A stretch of DNA of 63,940 nt from a bacterium (lineage in GTDB: Bacteria; CSSED10-310; JAFGSJ01), in the NCBI GenBank assembly GCA_016934675.1, contig JAFGSJ010000007.1:1-63940 (forward strand), in the 5' to 3' direction. The notes under the pieces were generated by a model. The model was given only the letters and a program-made list of their open reading frames with translations, ran no database searches and was not told the DNA's origin. The stretch's first letter is position 1, and each line of letters begins with the position of its first letter. Positions 61,767 to 63,940 of this stretch are shown piece after piece. A program made the translations under genes and the position numbers.

Positions 61767-62580
61767 GTTATGCCCCGCCTTTCGTCTGTCGGTCGCCAGA
61801 GAACATCCTACCAGACGCCGGGCAGCAAGCGGTAACGGACACGATCGACATACTCCCGGTAGCCAGGGAGTCTGGCAGTCAGTGTCCGATCCTCCAACAC
61901 CGTTCGGAGCACGAAGAGCATGGCAATTCCGATGCTTGGCAGGACGCCCCACCACGAGCCCAGGACAACCGGGACGCACATGCAGAAGATGATGCCCGCG
62001 CCGTACATCGGATGGCGCACGTGTCGGTAGGGGCCGCCCGTCGCCACCGTGTGGCCACGGTCGTGCTGGATCCTAACCAATCGCGAAGCGAATGGGTTGG
62101 ATCCCATCGCCCACCACACAATGACCAGCGCCGCCCCAAGGCCAAACCAGCCGAGGGCCCGGACACTCAGAGGTGTGGAAGACCATTTGAATCGACCCGC
62201 GTCCAAGGCTGCAACCACGAGCATCATGAGCAAGAGAACGGTGTAGACGCCCATCAGGACCTTGTCCCATCTTTCGACATCCGGGGCGACGCTGAGGCGT
62301 TCGTCCATTAGGGCCGGGTCGTGGCGGCGCATCCACATCCGCAGAACAAGGCAACACGTGAAGAAGAAGAATAGAAAGGCCCATGCCTCAAACCAGTTGA
62401 ACCGACCTGCAGAGAGAAACAGCACCCCCGGAAAACATACCGCGCTCATGACGACCCGGAGAACACGTCTTCTGGCAGATCGCCTACGGGAAGAGCCATC
62501 GCGTCCCGTCGCCTCAGTGTCATCATTCACTACCATGTGCGGTTCCGGCGGCCCATGCCTGCATCATACGTGGGCATAAC
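61767..62580 (-). mobile_element. Candidate integron cassette carrying a methyltransferase-like gene
   Basis: On the minus strand the unit begins with GTTATGC (62580-62574), carries one gene and ends with GCATAAC (61773-61767). The gene is much richer in G+C than its neighbours. Together with the unit to its right it forms a two-unit array without a visible integrase. The right end core of this unit is degenerate. Confidence 0.5.
61808..62536 (-). CDS. Isoprenylcysteine carboxyl methyltransferase-like membrane protein
   Basis: The 242-residue protein has five to six membrane helices and the C-terminal ICMT/PEMT signature: GPYRHVRHPMYGAG, then LEDRTLTARLPGYREYV and YRLLPGVW. These enzymes methylate lipids or small molecules with S-adenosylmethionine. 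G+C at third positions is far above that of the genes to the left, and the neighbours to the right are AT-rich, so it was probably transferred. It lies in a unit bounded by GTTATGC-type sites. A basic stretch (RRRSARRRVLR) precedes the first helix. Confidence 0.85.
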   Translation of the reverse strand: MVVNDDTEATGRDGSSRRRSARRRVLRVVMSAVCFPGVLFLSAGRFNWFEAWAFLFFFFTCCLVLRMWMRRHDPALMDERLSVAPDVERWDKVLMGVYTVLLLMMLVVAALDAGRFKWSSTPLSVRALGWFGLGAALVIVWWAMGSNPFASRLVRIQHDRGHTVATGGPYRHVRHPMYGAGIIFCMCVPVVLGSWWGVLPSIGIAMLFVLRTVLEDRTLTARLPGYREYVDRVRYRLLPGVW

Positions 62581-62632
62581 GCTGCGGCTTTGCGGCGAGG
62601 GAACCGAGTCCGCCAACAGCCGCTGGTTATGC
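62574..62632. repeat. attC-like palindromic site
   Basis: The 59-bp segment begins GCATAAC (62574-62580) and ends GTTATGC (62626-62632). Between them CTGCGGC pairs with GCCGCTG with an unpaired base, then GCGGCG with CGCC, leaving an unpaired centre. This order of outer cores AAC/GTT, inner boxes, extra bases and loop is that of integron attC sites. The stop codon TAA of the DUF2442 gene lies inside the left core on the minus strand, as is common in cassettes. Confidence 0.6.
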
Positions 62633-62872
62633 TATTATTTTTAGGTTTTCGTATAAAAATTCAGGAGCGTAATCCGCCCCATTTGGCCACACAAGTGTAT
62701 GTAACTCGTGATTCACGGAGAATCTTTTAAAAAATGTAATGTCTTTTAATGGCTCAAATATTTCCCCTGTTAATTCAGGCTCAAGATCAATTTCTCCCTC
62801 TGATCCATCAGAAAAATGAAGATAAAGCGTATAGTTTTCAACATACTTTGCGTGTGTAATTTTTGGTGTCAT
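62627..62872 (-). CDS. DUF2442 domain protein
   Basis: The 81-residue protein has the pattern of DUF2442: KITHAKYVENYTLYLHFSDG, EIDLEP, FFKRFSVNHELHTLVWPNG and APEFLYE. It is usually encoded directly after a DUF4160 gene and the two are treated as a toxin-antitoxin-like pair, of which this is the presumed antitoxin or partner. GGAG of its ribosome site lies in the end of the previous gene. Its stop is in the attC-like core. Confidence 0.88.
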   Translation of the reverse strand: MTPKITHAKYVENYTLYLHFSDGSEGEIDLEPELTGEIFEPLKDITFFKRFSVNHELHTLVWPNGADYAPEFLYENLKIIA

Positions 62873-62876
62873 TATA

Positions 62877-63134
62877 TCACTCCAATGGTTGAAGATTGTT
62901 TAATGGCCGTCTTGCCTCCGCCAGCCGCCAATTTTCAAGTAACTCGTCTTTATGAAGTTCTAACCACTCAAAAACAAGCCTAATCGCACGTTTGGGAAAT
63001 CGACCATTGATGATCCCCGATTCTATTTCTACCGTAATGTCATATTCACCATATATAGCATGAAAATGTGGTGGCGAGTGGTCTCTATAAAACATTGCTA
63101 TTATTATTCCGAGAAATCTTGATATTTCTGGCAT
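62877..63134 (-). CDS. DUF4160 domain protein
   Basis: The 85-residue protein has IIIAMFYRDHSPPHFHAIYGEYD near the N-terminus, the hallmark of DUF4160, and LVFEWLELHKDELLENWRLA. It is typically paired with DUF2442; a nuclease-like toxin role has been proposed for the pair but is unproven. GGAG lies eight bases before the ATG at 63134. Only four bases separate it from the DUF2442 start. Confidence 0.9.
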   Translation of the reverse strand: MPEISRFLGIIIAMFYRDHSPPHFHAIYGEYDITVEIESGIINGRFPKRAIRLVFEWLELHKDELLENWRLAEARRPLNNLQPLE

Positions 63135-63721
63135 AAGCTTATCTCCAGTGTTTATTCATTTCTTGCATAACTACGGTATAAAAGGTTTCCTGATAATGTC
63201 TTGAGGCGGCGAAATCGTCGTCTAACACTCATTATTGAATAGTGAACTGATTGCTTGCACATTAAGGATATCAACAGTATTTTCTCCTGTTTTCCAGCGT
63301 GTTATCAGGACCGGTATAACACGCTGGGGTGATCGTTGTGGTCAGAGAAGGTCAGTCGGACTTTTCACCCCCTTTCCCCTTTTCAATTCCATCGTACCGG
63401 GTCATAGGTGACTTGTCAATGGAAAATTCACCAGTATGGAGTTCACAGAATAAACAACAGACAACCCTGTTTTCGGGATACTATGGGTGCTCATTTCCAG
63501 TTCCCCGTGAGCCATTGAATAGTTGATCGTGTTCTCTCGTTCCTCGTGAATAAGGACTGAATTTTCACCTAATCAACCCCGGATAATGATCTCATTGACC
63601 CTATCGCCCTCAATCAAATAGATTCGGATGAAATCTCACACAAAAAAAAACAGTTTCAACTACAATCTGACTCGATGATAACAGCAGATGATTTTTAAAC
63701 AACACAGGGACAAATCATCTG
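63135..63721. other. Intergenic region between cassettes and the restriction methylase
   Basis: No gene is visible. It contains a core-like GCATAAC (63165-63171), a GTCTAAC (63220-63226) and a perfect inverted repeat at 63294-63327. The remaining AT-rich stretch to 63721 shows nothing I can name. Confidence 0.5.
63294..63327. repeat. 34-bp inverted repeat (12-bp arms, 10-bp centre)
   Basis: CCAGCGTGTTAT (63294-63305) and ATAACACGCTGG (63316-63327) are perfect inverted copies with a CAGGACCGGT centre. No T-run follows on either strand, so it is not a good terminator. Arm and spacer length resemble a tyrosine-recombinase or repressor site. Confidence 0.7.
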
Positions 63722-63940
63722 CTACTCACGGTTTTCTGTCGTCTGCGTTGGCAATGGCGATAGTCCGAGTTCTTTAAGAAACTCGTTGTGTTTGGCCGTT
63801 GATTCACGAATCTCCTTCTCGATTTCGACCAACTGTTTATGCGTGACCGACAGATCGATCTGCGGTTCCGGCTCGGCTGTGCTGACATAGCGTGAGATGT
63901 TCAGGTTGTAGTCGTTTTCTTCGATCTCTTTCATCGTTAC
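63722..63940 (-). CDS. hsdM: C-terminal end of type I restriction-modification methylase HsdM (partial)
   Basis: The frame is open to the right edge of the window; 72 residues are visible. The end (EENDYNLNISRYVST, then a helical VEIEKEIRESTAKHNEFLKELGL) is characteristic of the C-terminus of N6-adenine methylases of type I systems. The remaining protein and any HsdS and HsdR genes would lie outside or be separate. It places a restriction system directly next to the cassette-like units. Confidence 0.85.
   Translation of the reverse strand, partial: VTMKEIEENDYNLNISRYVSTAEPEPQIDLSVTHKQLVEIEKEIRESTAKHNEFLKELGLSPLPTQTTENRE

Larger units (their letters stand above)
60887..61807. other. Accessory intergenic region with repeats and hairpins
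   Basis: No convincing gene lies here. It contains a 30-bp tandem repeat (61081-61200), a GC-rich hairpin at 61386-61401 and a perfect 14-bp inverted repeat at 61721-61762 next to a GTTATGC site. Base composition changes sharply along it. Confidence 0.6.
62626..63171 (-). mobile_element. Candidate integron cassette carrying a DUF4160-DUF2442 pair
   Basis: On the minus strand the unit starts with GTTATGC (63171-63165), contains a ribosome site and two short genes, and closes at GCATAAC (62632-62626) of the attC-like site. Such two-gene toxin-antitoxin-like pairs are frequent cargo of sedentary chromosomal integrons. No integrase gene is in the window. Confidence 0.55.

Noticed and set aside
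61652..62311. A 219-codon rightward open frame
   Set aside because: It is the GC-rich antisense shadow of the methyltransferase-like gene, whose ICMT signature is unmistakable on the other strand.
63165..63226. A second complete attC site
   Set aside because: GCATAAC at 63165 and GTCTAAC at 63220 point the same way rather than as AAC/GTT partners and the bases between do not pair well. I count only the left core as supported.

Overview
The window looks like a chromosome segment of a free-living, Gram-negative, probably anaerobic bacterium. Gram-negative traits are DsbD, a prepilin peptidase, a TPR-type soluble lytic transglycosylase and lipoprotein or secreted beta-propeller proteins. The anaerobic trait is an Mvh-type NiFe hydrogenase with HdrA. 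The many degenerate signalling proteins, DUF4388/PATAN domains, a stressosome and FGE-sulfatase fusions resemble deltaproteobacteria-like lineages or candidate phyla. The sequence alone does not fix the phylum, and no rRNA or tRNA gene was seen.

Layout. 1-150 is the tail of a fibronectin-III-like protein, followed by a terminator. 693-9452 holds a histidine kinase, an SGNH hydrolase, a pseudokinase-PEGA-FGE membrane fusion, a DUF6159-like membrane protein and a YfhO-like membrane protein. 9524-13865 (minus) carries small regulators, a STAS/SpoIIAA-like protein, a lipoprotein and a lytic transglycosylase. 14097-18092 has an ECF sigma/anti-sigma pair, an HTH-receiver protein and ComM.

18312-27231 is the most coherent block. 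It runs mvhD-mvhG-mvhA-hdrA-tusA, then a complete stressosome core (rsbR, rsbS, rsbT, an RsbX-like phosphatase and a second RsbT/RsbW-like kinase), then the hydrogenase maturation endopeptidase, which overlaps the last kinase gene. Hydrogenase structure, a stress-sensing phosphorelay and hydrogenase maturation therefore appear to share one transcription direction and probably one regulon. A polyprenyl diphosphate synthase read from a perfect consensus promoter converges on it.

28575-57816 is mostly housekeeping and envelope genes: VWA-FHA protein, MazG, secreted propeller protein, DsbD, prepilin peptidase, a pseudoreceiver-GAF-pseudokinase-TPR protein, two paired DUF4388-like proteins, PhzF-like protein, ABC exporter, a 13-repeat secreted propeller protein, PP2C phosphatase, beta-lactamase-like hydrolase, LPG-synthase-like membrane protein, NamZ, PolA, CoaE and an FG-GAP lipoprotein.

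57997-60886 (minus) is a histidine kinase, a 124-residue Roadblock-like protein, and a response regulator-DUF4388 protein that ends in a near-identical copy of that 124-residue protein. This copy is preceded by an in-frame Shine-Dalgarno and ATG.

60887-63940 is an accessory end: a 30-bp tandem repeat, two gene units bounded by integron-like GTTATGC/GCATAAC core sites with an attC-like palindrome between them (a DUF4160-DUF2442 pair and a GC-rich isoprenylcysteine-methyltransferase-like gene), a long inverted repeat, and the tail of a type I restriction methylase.
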